Of a stretch of 64,000 nucleotides of DNA, positions 1 to 13,664 are shown one piece after another; positions within the stretch are counted from its first letter, which is position 1, and every line of letters starts with the position of its first letter. The stretch covers positions 57,340,625-57,404,624 of the forward strand of contig OW388305.1 in the NCBI GenBank assembly GCA_936450465.1. The letters are read 5' to 3'. The DNA comes from Gibbula magus (lineage: Eukaryota; Mollusca; Gastropoda; Trochida; Trochidae). The notes below the pieces were generated by a model, which ran no database searches, was not told the DNA's origin, and saw only the letters and a list, made by a program, of their open reading frames with translations. The position numbers and the translations under genes are program-made.

Positions 1-3000
1 CAAAATCTTTTGACCAAAAAATATCTACCCCATCACAGAATCCAAACTTGATCCCCTCCACCCCACTGTTAGCTTTAGGGGGGTAGGGGTTGCTCCTCTT
101 GACGCTGATTGCACCCGCCCGCCTGGTAACACCACCCACAGTTTTAACTTCGTACTTGTCGAAGAAGCTGTTGGTGATGATTCCTGGCCCTTGGTAGAAG
201 ATCACGCCTTGCAGCGGTTCATTGCTGAAATTAATTGATAAGAAAATATTTTTTAAAGGGTTAAAAACATTTTGATAGTTTTTACTTTAGGTGATATCAC
301 GTATGTTCAATTTTATTTTTGTCCTGGTATAATTTTACTTTTCCTAGCAAATTGATATTTTAGAAGAGCCTGGAAGACCATTTTAATTTGTGGGGTTTTT
401 TTTAATTTTAGTATATTTTCATATAAATCAAAGCGATTGACATGTAAATGTGCTGACAACAAGTACGTTATTTCAAAAGTTGTTACAATATCTTCCTTGA
501 ACCATGTCTACTGCTGTCGTGTAACAAAAATCAGGTTGATAATATTTGTAGAAGATGAGAACAATATACTTACGCATTCCTGTTAGGTACAGAGTTTCCA
601 AATTCACCTTCGGCCATTCCGGTGTTATCCGTTTCTCCAATAAACAGGGACCCAGTTATTTTACAGTACGTGTCAACTTTACCAGTTGCCATGGTTATTC
701 CCTTTGTAGCATCGGCAAGTCTGGAATGGTATAAAGCAACGCTGTGCTAACAAAGGTTTGATCGGGTTCATCAATTCTAACAATAAAAATCTAGATACAT
801 TTTTCTATGATCCTAATGTCCCTGTCATCGAACTAAACATTTAATTGACGAACGTCATACGTATTTAAACTGATCCTTTTTGGATCTGGATTCTCTAAAC
901 TCTCTCAACTGTACGACACTTGCGAGTATCTTAAAGGTGCATCCATTGTGTTTCATAAAATTGTATTTGGCTTTAATACGTTCCAGCTCACCACATGTGC
1001 TGTCTGTCTACAATACAAATAATCTCACTCAGCTTGCATATTTATCCCAATCGCTAAATATATCATAATTACTAGTTTCCAATTAAAATTTAGTAACATC
1101 ATTATGCATGTGCAGAAACCGAAACTCCACGTCCCATTTACATGAATAGTAGTTATGTGACCTATTAAACATTATCAACTCAAATTTGTCTTTTTGTCTG
1201 TTATAAATAAGATTCCAAAATTACGTTTGAGGCTTTGACGCGCGCCACACGCTATGCATTGTCCGGTTTTCGATCAGAAATCACTACTTTTACCTACATA
1301 TCGTCAATATGCTAAGTCTACTATCATCAAAATGGTAGTTTTCGGTAACAGTCGGTACTTCTCGATAAAGTAACACCATTTATAACGTTTGCAATATGTG
1401 ACCCTCAACAACACAATGGATGTACCTTTAACAGTAAGGGAGGGAGTTTCTGAAATCTAGGCTCGGGCTGATAGGTATACTGTGCAGATTAAAATACATA
1501 TGTTGCAAGTAAAACATGGTCGTGCTTCTGCACGTGAGTTATATCGTGCACATACACATGTATATATTGATATTCTTATGGTTATACCTACAATTTCACT
1601 TGGTAGTTTAGAATTGTATGGGTCCGGGGTAATCATGACTGATGACAAGTGTTTTTCTTCAAAGTGTGATTTTTGAAAGGCCTTAATTTCAAAATATCTA
1701 ATTGAACGTAAATGACAACAAATGAAAGTGGAAACTTACGTGAAATTCTCCATAATGACGATACCGGATTTCGTCCACACGTTCAGGTCTCTGTTCTTGT
1801 AAGCTGTGAAACTGAAACAGGAACTCGTTCTCATAAAGACTTTGACCAATACTTTTGTTTGACGTTCTTTTTGAGAATTGCTATTGGTGGACGATATATT
1901 TGCTTTTTCATTTGAATGTTTATTATTTAAATTGGGAACATGTTTTAAACTAATAACTAGCGTAGCTATGTGTGACATTTTATCTTTTTTTCGGCTCAAT
2001 TTCTTATGTCAGAAACTTAACTTTCTCTAGAGGCTTCATACACCGTCAGAGTCAAGCACCATCAAAGCTTGATTACCTATTCACTTGCTTGGTTTTATTA
2101 TAAGACATTGAATGTATGACAGAGTCTGTATTTACTGTAAAGTAGACAATATTAACTGTGTTGAAGATGAAATCCACATTCTTTTTTATTGTAAACTGTA
2201 TGAAAATGCTAGAAATAAGTTTATTGCTCCATTGCTGTACAATACATTAAACACACACAATTTAATCTACTTTCTTAGCAGTAAAGATAAAGGTATTATC
2301 ATGAATGTTGTTAAAATGTGTATGTAAAACTAGAGCTGCATTTGTAAATTCATAAACCTGTTATCTTGTATGTGGCTTGTTTCAAATTTGTAATGTTATT
2401 GTATTTTGGGCCTTTGGCCTTTATACTGAATAAATTGTCTGTCTGTCTGTCTGTCTGTCTGAATGTATGAGATACTATCCCGCTATTGAGTCCACCCGAA
2501 AAAACGATAGAGACAAGCTAAGATACACGCCATTGTGACGTGGAGGAAAATATTATAACGACGGAAGCCTTCCCCACGGGTACCATCCATGACACAAACT
2601 CTGTTGGACGTGAATATATTAAACAATGTATATAAACTTAAGAAAAGAACAATTGATCGATAACTACTTCTCTAATGTGAACTTACACGACGCTTCGTTG
2701 TATATGCTTACACGTGTAGTAGTTCGGTCGTGATGTTCTATTGTTCACAATAAAGAAGTTGTTATCCAGACATCTTGGTGTTCTGTAGTGTGTAGTGTAT
2801 CCTATTTCTAAATGCAATATTATGATATGTTATAAACCTTTAGATTGGTAAACTGAGAAGGGCGAGTATAAACATTACACTACCTTTGCAGGTACGACTC
2901 GACCGCTGATGAAGTTTTGTTCCCGGGGACAGCGCGGGGGTTGTGTGAGACGGTGGCGCTGATGACGCCATTTTCTGGCACATCGACACCGTCATTTACC

Positions 3001-6000
3001 TCTCCCTCAGAAATACGGTGGTCTATGCGCAGCGCCCTCTGTGTCACAAACATTAACATCGTGAAGTCTAGATTACCTTATGCTATATATATGTGCTTAA
3101 AGAACGTTACCGATGGGGATACTCATTACGTTGTCGTTATAATTAGGATTACCATCAGTACCCGTATTAGCACCCGTACAGACAAAGCAATACGATTATT
3201 TCCAATACGTTTTCCAAGAGATATATCGTAGTTAAACAACCACATGTCTACCGATGTCTTCATCTTCAGACTTAAACTGGTTGTCTTGTGATCATCATCA
3301 GTTACATCAAATCCATTTTCATTCAAAGTCCTCATATTAAAATCAGAATACAAAACTCATGATGACATGTTAGTTCCTTCCTATTGTCAAACAGATTAGA
3401 ATGAACGATAATTTTGTTAAAATGCGCCCATATTAATTTGTTCAACAAATAGTTTAATGTCAAACATGATACAAATTCAAATTCAAATACAATTTCGAAC
3501 GTGCAACAAATTAATGCCCATCGGTGTTCAATTTAGATTTGTCACGTATTGCAATAACAAGTTGGTCAATGGAGCTAGTTGAAGGGACCAATGGTTTTAC
3601 ACCTGGATTTCACTGGAGAAAGACTTTTATAACGACACAGTGTTTGTTAGAGAAAATATGGTATACGCCCACCTCGTCGTTAGAATGAGCGGTGTTGTTT
3701 CTGAACTCGAGGAATTTTGTATGAATTGCAGTGAATCTGTCGACCAATTTTCGAGTCTTCTGTCTCTCGAAGGATCCACCCAGAGGAACACGCGATGCGA
3801 TGATCCAGAACCCAACGTTCTGGAAAACATGAAGTTAGATTTAGTTAGTTGTTGTCGGACTACACATGAAATAATATAACGAAATATATAGAGAATACTA
3901 GACGACGTCCCGTTTAATCACATATTTATAAAACGAGTGAGTGGTTTGGTATTTGACGAGCAAAAGCGATACCGATACCATTCACGAGTGTAATAAATAT
4001 GTTATTAAATGGGATCGAGTTTAGTATTGTATTTATTACGCGCTGATTAAGTTGCACGAACTCGTCAATAAATTAGACAAACTTCATTGCGATATTGTGA
4101 CGTCATGGTTTAACCATTATGACGTCACGTCAATCGAAAGCACACAATGTGTAATAACATTGTAGATTTATTAAACCGATATATTTTCAACGGGTTAGTA
4201 ATAAAGTTAGATATCAAACAACAAACAAAGCATGTTCTTAGCATTCTTTGTATGTTTAACCATTTGGATGTTTCATTCAAATCAAACGAATAAATAGAGA
4301 ATCTCATCCTCATGTCTTCTGATATCAAATATATCAACACGAGTTGATAAAAGTTACAAATATCCGAGGCTTGCTTGAGTGTTGATATATTTGATATCAG
4401 ATGACACGAGGGTGAGATTCTATTTATCATTCAAAATCATTCTTCATTATTTTTCATGAAAAATGAAAATATCTGAACAAAAAACTGTAATTTGGCTTCC
4501 AGTGCTGTGATGTCACAGCATTGTGACGTCATCGTGGTTATGATGTCATTGCATTGTGATGTCATTACTTGATGTCATTGTGATGTCATGTAGCTGACGC
4601 CAGCAGGGCATTGTTCAAAATCTACTGTCAAAACAATATCTCCTAGGAGATATCGCTTGATCTCTTACAAGGGATATCTCCTGTGGAAACCAGTTTTGGA
4701 TGATAAATACAAAGATACATCCGAATTGTGTTATGGAGGCAAAAGGCGATATATTGCGACTGGTGATTTTAAGGCGCTTCATCCGGTACTCACATCACTG
4801 CCTCCTGCCACGTTGTTGATGAACCTGTTGTTCGGGTGAGTTATCCAGAAAGATGATAGAGCACTGAAAACATAAATACGTGGGTATTTTATGATTTGGA
4901 TTTTAGACGTTTGTAAGGCGAACAGTACAAACTCAAAAGTATCAGTCCGGTTTTCAGGATGACTAGACGTTGAATAGAACGAGGCTTGTTTACAAAACAG
5001 TCTTTACTAATGTTAAGCCGTGCTTTAAAGGGGCAGTAGCACGTTTTTTCGCTCAAATAAGTCGATGAAATGTATTTGAAAAATAATGTCACCAATAGTA
5101 AAACACCATTCTCTCTCCGGAAAATCCATGGGGATCGTTTTTGTAATGCGAAATGATTGAATTGTGTTCACAATAAAAAGGCCGCCATGCAATTTTTGCT
5201 TTATACGAAACACCGTTATTATCACGACGATTGGTTTGTGTAATAACTTGTTTTACCCTCTAAAGTTAATATAAATGACATAAACTATCATTATAATTGG
5301 GAACTTTGAAAAAATAAAATTTGCAAAAAACGTGCTACTGCCCCTATAATAATTGATTGAGATAATCATAGTAACTAAGCCTCACCTATGTCCTTTGTGA
5401 AAGAAAGCCAACGGCGGTGGAACATTTATTTCATACTAAAAAAAAAACTTAAAACAGGGATCTCCTGACAGTGCTTAATAATGCTACAGTGTTTAAACTC
5501 TTGTTACATGGCCTTCGCTGATTATGCCCTAATGTTGTGTTTATAAACGGTCGAACCATTGTATCATCGTGCCATCTATGAAATTTTCCTCCATATTTGG
5601 TCTTTTTAAGAAAAGTTCAGACTTACTCGCAGAAAGGTCTGAGTTCATCAGAGCACCAATCTTTCTTCATGTCTGAGAGGAGATGTGACCCGTGCATGGT
5701 GCCCACCACCAGGTTACCGTCGATAATGTTCCTCTGTTCGGCGCTGTCCTCCAGGAATACAGAGTGTCCAAGATTCATGTAACAGAAGTTGTGCGAAAAC
5801 TGCAACAAAATAAACAACAGTTACGATACCATTTTTCTTACGCATGCTCAATGATTCACGAAACACAATCATAAGGTAAAAATGTTTTGGTTGAAACAAT
5901 GTATGTATTTCAAATAAATACATTATAGTGCCTACCAATTTATGCCCACCAAGTTTATGGTGACGTGATTGAGTGAGATCTTTGTTATGCAATTCTGTCT

Positions 6001-9000
6001 CTGATTGGTATTCTAGAAGTTGAGATGATGAAGAATGATATAGTATAATGAAGATGTTGCCAAATATTTTTTTTAAATCCAAATCATTTTCTTCATAGAT
6101 ATGCTATGCTGCTATGCTATGCTATGCTATGCTATGCTATGCTATGCTATGCTATGCTATGCTATGCTATGCTATGATATGCTATGCAACTGACCTCGGC
6201 CCCGTCTGTACCGTGTATGGTCACACAGCGAGTGGTGTGGTGGATTGAGTTAGATTTGAACCAGTTGCCGTCAACGTCGTCACACATGTGGAAGTGGAGC
6301 GGGTACGAACCTGACAAGAAGATGAAGTAAATAAACGAGTTAAATTCCCCACGAATAAAATCAAAGACGTCGTATCGCTTATCATTCATAGATAAAGTCC
6401 AAGTTTTCATTCTGGAAACTGTATTACTGTTCCAGGGGCGAAACCATTAGCGTGACACTTGTCATATACAATTGTTGAACGTTTTTCTAGTTACCAATAC
6501 AAATTATGCATTCGTTGGGAAATGAATCACTTTCACTTTGCTTGTTATATGTGGTACAATACAGTGTTAGAAGGGGGTGTGGGAGGGGAAGGCCACTCAC
6601 CGACGTGTTTCTGTTGTCCCATGTTGCGAACCTCAACCCCCTGGATGTGTACATTGCTGAATCCCTTCACGGCCTGCACACAGTGGAGATTGTTTTAGAA
6701 GATGTAAATGTCATTTAGATATACAATTTAATACATATTAGAACTGTTTAACAGTAACGAAAAGTAAAGTCTATGTGGATGAACAAAATATTGTCTTCTG
6801 TTCCGCAGAGTCACTGTAGATATCAGCAGGGCATGATACACGTTAACAAATGTTAATGATAATGTAACACTTATAAAGGGAGAATATTGTTATCAGATGT
6901 ACAGAAAGTGTATGTACATATAGGATAATGTCCGAGTAGCTTCCCACTCCTTGAACAATGGAGCTAAGGGTCGTGAGTTAAGAGGACATTTACCTCCTTA
7001 AATCACACTTAAAGTATTGTTTATTTTGAAATATTACTTTAAAAGCTTAAAACGTGAAATTTCAAGTCTAATGATGATATTTTTCCAATGATGAAATTGA
7101 TGAAGAGAGGAGAATATGATGACATGTATTACCTTCAACTGTCCCCCGAAAGTGTCTTGCCCAAAGCGGTCACACAGAACTTGGTCCTCCTCATCGTGTG
7201 GTGTGCACGTGTTTTGCATGACTCCCTCAATGACGAAGTTCCTGGAGAGGAGACCCACCTCACCACGTTCATCCACTCCCTCAGTTATCTGCCCGTAGTG
7301 CATGTACTGGAAGGGTTCTGGGTGAAGAAAGGCATCAGAAGAGTTCTCATTAAATACCACACAATGATTGTAAATATACTTGACTGAGTGGTATGACACA
7401 CGGCGCACGGCAATCTCTTATTATCGTTAAAGGTAGGCTTCTATCGGGGTATTTGCGTGGAAACGAAATCCGAGGGGACATTTCTGTTTAAACATATATA
7501 TTATAAATAAATTATTATAACATAATCTAGTTAAACAAATAAGTGAGGGTAATATTTTGTTGGCTTTATATTTTCATCAAGACTAGCGCACAACCATTGC
7601 ACACATAAAACAGTGAGACGTGAAGCATTCGCCAGTCTTGAAAGCTCTGACAAGACATTGGATGGAAGTTTCATCATAAATTTGATATTGGGTTAAAATT
7701 ACCTGTGAAACACACTTCATTCAGGTTGCTGGATTTGACGGTCATCTCTTCTGCTTGTCTCCAGTCGTAGTCCGTGGAGGCGACAACAACCACGTCCCCT
7801 GGAGTGAAATCAAATCCAACTTAAACTGGAACCTCATGTATGGTTAATTTTCACAGGAATTTACAAGATGAAAACTGGAAAACTGGTCGTTCATCTCTAT
7901 TGCGCAACATATTTGCGCTAAACTTCACCTGTGGCTTAATATTATGGATAGAAACTCCTTTATAGTATGCACACTTTTAGATGACAGTTTGTTTTTTCCT
8001 TTTTAAACCCACTATTACTGGATTGAGTTTGTTGACGAAATCTAAACCGGTTTGTTCAAAATGAAGCGTTTTGGTAAATCTGTCACCCAATCAAGTAATC
8101 GCTTTCAGCAATGATTCTGAAATGTTTCTAAACAAAACTCACCTGCCCTCCATTTTGAAACGTCGGCGTTAACCCTAATACAAGGGTAGGCGACCTCTTG
8201 TGTAAGAACCTGGGGAGGGAACAACAACACATCGGTTATTATTGTTAAACATTACTACACGTAGACAATGTTGATGCCATGAGTTTTAAGAGTTAGGACT
8301 CAGTGACTAATTGTATTGCCAAAATTCCGTTTGAGACGCCCACAGACTTCGTTGCCGCTCAGTTTTATTACTTGTAATGTAATAGCGATATGTACTCGAG
8401 TTAGGGGTCGACTAAACATATTCTAAGAAATTATACGATAACATGGTCTCGTGTGTTTGCCTAGTAAATACAAATTAATAATAATTGGAGAAGGGGAAGA
8501 ATCTTAAGCTTCATCAATAAATACTCGATCATCTTTTTCAGGGTCTAAATCTTCCTCTGACCCACCCCTTCATACACGCACCTTGAAGTCGACCCCCCTC
8601 TTGTTGGAGCGGTCGCTGAACACTTTGCTGTTGACCCGGAACTGCAGTTGGTTCTCGTCCAGGGTCAGGTACCCAGTCTCCACAAACTCGTCAGCAGAGG
8701 GATTGGCCACGTGCTTCTCCACTGTGGTGGTGCTGTCACCTGCAGGGCAAGGGTTAACGGTATTCATTACGTTTGATTACATGTCGAGGGCTACAGTATG
8801 ATAAGTTCAGAGAACGTAATGTGCTTCTCTTATGTGACGTCATCGTCATCGTGACTATCAGGAGCTACAGAGTGATACGTTTAGAGATCGTAATGAGCTA
8901 GGATATTGTACTCGCCAGAGTTTTGAGTTTTGGTCAACCGAGTGTTTCTCTACTCATTTACTATGTCGAGCACGTTAAATTAGTCATTCAGGAAAGCATC

Positions 9001-12000
9001 ATTTATAATTACGACGTAGCTTAACCGTAGATGATGGTCGTCTCAAAACAACCAGGCGAACTTTCAGAGAGCGAAGGTGATTACATTGAAGAGACAAAGT
9101 AGTTAGTGTTAGTTATACAAATGTACGTTTAAGGTGGATTTCAAATATATAGGTACCGAATACTACCTATATTTCTTTAAAAGTGTTCAGGCATACCTGT
9201 CTTGGTGATGAAGGCATAAGCCTGTCGACCAACAACATCTCTGACGACGGATGACGTCAGACCCCCCACAGACTCGATAGCTGCGTACACGGGAGCTTTG
9301 TCGTCAGGTCCGATGGCGCCCTGGAGTGCAACACTCAGTATCTTGTCGCTTGGTACACCTGGAGTTTAAAGATTGGGACATTTATACTTTCTTCGTTGGG
9401 CAATAAGAGCATAGGTGATAGGATATATGTTTAGAGACACAATCATACCTTACACCAATATGTTCAGATCAGTCTGTTTACTAGTCGGAGACAAGAACAA
9501 TAAGCACATGTTTTGTATACACACGCGTTTGTTAATTGTAACATTGAACGCGCTTATATGTTTGTTGAGATCAGTTGAAAATGAAACACAGTAAGTAGTC
9601 ATTTTTCATAATTTGTCCAAGCATGTCTACTAATTGGAGGGAAATATCGATGGTTTGTGCGCTCTTCCGTACACGTTTTTATGTTGAACAGTATATTTCA
9701 CATCTTGCTTACATCAATATCGTACTGGATTTAAGAAAGGATTTAATTTTGGTGACATTTTGTCATTTGGCTTAGAGATGAAATATGCTTAATTGGGTTT
9801 GTGATTTCCAAATGCAAATATTTGAATCTCTTTAAATAAAGCACAATCTAACAACAACTGGGTTCCGTTCCATAACAGCGAGAGCTTCTAATCGCTCATT
9901 GATAGCTCAATGTAGCGCTCAAGTAGCGCTAATTCTCTCCTGAACGACACGGTGCAAAACCTTAAAGTTCGCTCGCTTTACTACGTAGCGCTACATTGAG
10001 CGATTACTTTGAAACCTATCTTTAACACGGCCCAGTTTATCCTGCTTACAGGAAATCAACTGTTTGACAGCTGTGGGGGTTTTTTTAATTGACTTTGTAT
10101 AATGCTGTTAACTTGACTCTACAACACCTCAGAGTCCCGTTTATAACGATCCGACACTCCGAGTGTACACGTGTTAGTAAAGACACGATAAGTGATGAAT
10201 GAATGAATGTCCGACAATCACGTTATGTTAACACGGTGACAAGTGTGTCTCTATGAATACTCACTCTCGAGAAAATCATGAAACTTCTCTGCTTCCCCGT
10301 CCACAGAATCTCCTGTCCTGAAGACTCCGAAGTCAAAGAGAGTTCCGTCCGTGTTGAAGACGCTGACATACATGCCTTTACCGCTTTCACCCAAGAATGG
10401 AGTTTTCTGTTGGTTAGAATTGACATTGTAGGGACGAACCCATTTAACGGATACAATCCTCATCCCAAAACGTTGTGAAACTTATTTGGTTGAGAAGACA
10501 ATAAACGCGACTTGGAGTAAACGTACAAATGTTATAGGCTGAGGAATATGTATGCTTACAGAAAATGTTAATAAAACTTGTTTCATGGGTCCTAATCACA
10601 GGGGCTTGTATTGCTGAAAACAAACAGTTCCTAGGTCCAATACTACGATGCGATATACCTATACTTATAAATAAAGTTGTTACGGTAAGATACCCGAACT
10701 ATTCAAGTATGACAAATGTATCAGTGATGTAAAGTGATAGAAGAAAACTCTTTTCGAGATTGATTGCTTTTGCTAGGAATGAAATATCGACTTTTCCCTA
10801 GATTTTTGTCGATGTATTGCTGAGACACCATTTTGGCCCACTCGAGTTTGATGAGCAAAAAATCGTGTTTGAAGTGTCATAACTTTAGAAATAATGGACC
10901 GATTGTGTTGATGTTTGTGCTTTAATTCTACAATGTGTTTTAGGTGTACAAAGTGTGTTAACATTTTGAAATTTGGACTTGATTGGACAGGGGGTAAAAT
11001 TGGCGTTGCGTCCCTTTCTTTATTTATATAAAGTATAGGTATATCGCATTTTAGTAATGAACCTAGGAACTGTTTGTTTTCAGCAATACAAGCCCCTGTG
11101 GTCCTAATGCTTCATGTGAGTTGAGATATCGTACATTGTTACTACGCGCCGTGCCGCTAGAATTATATATTGATAGGGCCCAATACGATATCAAACTCCA
11201 CAAGCAGTATCCAACTCATGCTCATACAAGGCGCTAGATCACTAACCTGAAAGTCGAAGATGTTTCCGCACGTGCTAAGGGCGGGTTCAACTGTTTGAAG
11301 CAGTTTGGTCCATGTCGGTTTCTCCTCCGCGTGAATCTCCAACGTCCCCCCTTCAGCAATCCCGATAAACTTGCGTCCGAAACCGGATAAAGAGTATGGG
11401 GAATTGCTCTCACCTGGTCAAGATAATACAACATTTACTTTGTTTGTGTAATCAACATTCAAAATCAAGCAACTGATTTAACCCTGACATGGGAATACTT
11501 TAAAAATGCGATGTCTGATTTGTCTTGTGTTTTATTCAATTGGAGAGATGACATTATATATGCCTCATTATTTGAATAACGGATTTGATATATAAAAAGA
11601 AACTTTCGTTTAATTAAATCATCAACGATTTTGTAAAAACTTTTACATTTATATCGTTATGTCATAAAACGAAGTATACGATTGAATACATTATGAAATA
11701 CCTGAACAAGAACGATCAGATTCAGTTCCCTACAAAGAGACATGCGCTACTTATTGGTGACGAGTGCCACCGGTTATATAGGCCATGCTGACATCTCATG
11801 TCATATTTCATTAGTCGTTAGATTGTCTATGTAAAGGCGGGGTACTCCAATAGACTGTCATTTGTCAGAAGCCTTAAAATAACAATATTGTTCATTGTGG
11901 GGTTTTCAAGATAATAACTTACCAACAAGCTTGATATTTGCTTTAACGGTGATCCTGCAAGTTTCACTTCCGGCCTGGAGTCGACCCTTGACGAGGATGT

Positions 12001-13652
12001 AGCTGGCACACAGAGTGACGTCATCCGTGTCTCCCCACACCAGAGAAGCGCCCGTCTCGATAACCAGAGTTGCAAGACAAGGAGTGGAAGCATTCAGGAG
12101 AACGTGGGTCCCTGGGAACAAAACTTGATATTGTAAATTCATTATAAGTTCTCTTTTCTCTCTGAAACTCATGTAGTAGGATAATAATGCACTTAGCAAA
12201 CTGACATCGGAGAAAACATTGTCATTGTACCTGGCGAGTAGGACAAGACTGAAGGACCACATAAATGATAACGGGCTTCCCACACTGGGTAGTGAATAAC
12301 GTTTCTATTTTGTGGACTTTCCTTTTGCAATGGGTTTATTGAGATGAACATGACACACTAAGGACAAACGGTTGATGTGATATAGTGCCTGTAGTGAGTT
12401 ATGGCTTGATACAACTTTCAAAACATCTGAAAAGTGATTCAGCTGTTTGAAACGACCTGATACCAGTTGAATAAATATAACCTAAGATGTGTTCATTTCT
12501 AACTTGCAGAAACTCAGTGTAATTATTGCTTTTCAACCCCTCAAATCAATGATTTAGGCGCGTGTTAATCATTCATGAAACGTTTAAGTTTAATTTGTAT
12601 TATATCATATTTTGATAGTTCCGTTTTGTCTTTAGTACAGAAAATATACTTTCTTCTTGGAAAAGGGTTGAAACTGTATAATTTTGCTTTGCGTCCATAG
12701 GGCTTTTAAGTTAAGAGTTGAATGAGTTAAATGTAATGGATAATGTGCTATCACGTTACGCAGTTCGTTGCGAAACGGCAAAGATACAGAGCTTTTCCTT
12801 GACTTAATTGCAATAGAAATCCAAACAAAATCAAATGAGAGGCTTTTGAAAGGAGTAATAAGTAACAATTTCGAGAAGACTTGATAAATTCCCCAATATT
12901 AATAGTATTGCTACCTGTTAACGAGAACTTATCTCTTTAATTAATATTGAAGAAACTAAGGTTAAAATTGAATCAAATTTCATCAACACAGATCATCAAC
13001 TTTAACGTGCCAACGATTATTGCACACGATGACGTCATAAGTAGCCGTTATTAAAAATGACGTTACCAAAGCTACTTGGAAATGTTCATCAGATAAGTTA
13101 GATCTGCCCTAAAGGCGACGTTGAAGTATTTACAAAGTTGTTATACATGGCTTAATTTGTCGAGGAATAACATGCTATCAGATTGTGCAAGTATACAATT
13201 ATGCTTATTGCTCCTTTATTTCGTTTATACGTGTTATATTAAATTTTGTCGTTATAAATAATCACATCCAGAACAAAACCAGGAAGTTAGAATACAATCT
13301 CGTCAAAAGAGCTAAGTCTAACATGACAAATGGATTGTCAACTTCTTGATAAAAAAGGAAGTGTCGACTATTTGAGCAAAAGGAAACATTTACGCCTCAA
13401 TCGTATCATCTTCCAAATGCTTTTGAAACATGAAATAAAACGTGTATACATGTTCATATCAAAGTCGTTAGATATCAAAATCTTTGTTCAAGTACCTGAC
13501 GGTATAACCACTTGCTCATCCTCCTCCGGCACTGCCCCCGAGCTCCACGTTGTTCCGAGGCTCCAATCTTGCAGCCCCTCCTCCAAGTGGGGGCATGTTC
13601 CCGACACGACCCCCAGCAGTGCTACAGCGATCCCTACTGGTAGAAGCTTCAT
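1..13652 (-). CDS. CEMIP/TMEM2-like (KIAA1199 family) secreted protein, 5' 18 exons, partial
   Basis: Exons in transcript order: 13496-13652, 11923-12111, 11247-11413, 10265-10406, 9197-9358, 8582-8739, 8143-8209, 7703-7798, 7133-7317, 6601-6673, 6195-6310, 5627-5799, 4794-4863, 3673-3819, 2884-3038, 1740-1811, 574-720, 1-224 (open at the edge). Every junction is GT-AG and all phases agree. Product: signal peptide (MKLLPVGIAVALLG), G8 domain (exons 1-3: VIPSGTHVLL, GGTLEIHAEEKPTWTKLL), FAM3/ILEI-like domain (exons 4-5: VSVFNTDGTLFDFGVF, AIESVGG), then parallel beta-helix segments (EVGLLSRNFVIEG, QDTFGGQLK, YPLHFHMCDDVDGNWF, NNTAHSN, FTAYKNRD). CEMIP and TMEM2 in vertebrates bind and degrade hyaluronan; the substrate here is inferred. 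About 834 residues are visible against roughly 1,360-1,380 in the human proteins, so the C-terminal part lies outside. A signal peptide with no following membrane anchor favours a secreted CEMIP type over the type-II membrane TMEM2 type. Invertebrates often have several such paralogues, so no exact orthologue is claimed. Confidence 0.9.
935..1427 (+). mobile_element. TTAA-flanked element family 2, copy 1
   Basis: Inverted ends AGGTGCATCCATTGTG and CACAATGGATGTACCT, with TTAA on both sides (931-934, 1428-1431). About 490 bp, no coding capacity. In a CEMIP-like intron. Confidence 0.85.
2120..2460 (+). mobile_element. 5'-truncated LINE 3' end with (GTCT)n tail
   Basis: The frame at 2112-2327 reads CIYCKVDNINCVEDEIHILFYC, a CxxC...H...C zinc-binding motif like that near the C-terminus of some LINE reverse-transcriptase proteins. 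A short 3' UTR with AATAAATT follows, ending in a GTCT tail (about 2437-2460). GAATGTATGA occurs at 2110-2119 and again at 2461-2470, a likely target-site duplication. It lies in a CEMIP-like intron, opposite to that gene. Confidence 0.65.
4288..4650. repeat. Inverted-repeat element with GTGATGTCAT cluster
   Basis: Arms about 4288-4340 and 4379-4432 are reverse complements (GATATCAAATATATCAACAC and mate). A stretch with repeated TGATGTCAT/TGACGTCAT words follows to about 4590, then a conserved AAAATCTACTGTCA end. A second copy lies at 49670-50295. In a CEMIP-like intron. Confidence 0.65.
5029..5345 (-). mobile_element. TTAA-flanked inverted-repeat element (family 1), copy 1
   Basis: Ends AGGGGCAGTAGCACG and CGTGCTACTGCCCCT are inverted repeats; TTAA precedes the left end (5025-5028), ATAA follows the right end. 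No coding capacity. In a CEMIP-like intron. Confidence 0.85.
6101..6188. repeat. (ATGCT)n microsatellite next to a splice donor
   Basis: About 17 units, ending 5 bases from the donor (6193-6194) of CEMIP-like exon 11. Confidence 0.95.
9860..10033 (-). mobile_element. GAGCGATT foldback element, copy 1
   Basis: Bounded by GGGTTCCGTTCCATAACAGC and the complement GGGCC-type end; the interior is a series of AGCGCTAC and GAGCGATT units in both orientations. Non-coding; CEMIP-like intron. Confidence 0.7.
10597..11100. mobile_element. hAT-like non-autonomous element with 8-bp TSD
   Basis: Inverted ends CACAGGGGCTTGTATTGCTG... extend about 80 bases with few changes (through GTTCCTAGGT and the GGTATATCGCAT region). 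GTCCTAAT at 10589-10596 repeats at 11101-11108. An 8-bp duplication and a CAGGGG-containing end fit hAT elements. No transposase. In CEMIP-like intron 3. Confidence 0.8.
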
Positions 13653-13664
13653 CTTCAGCTGACA

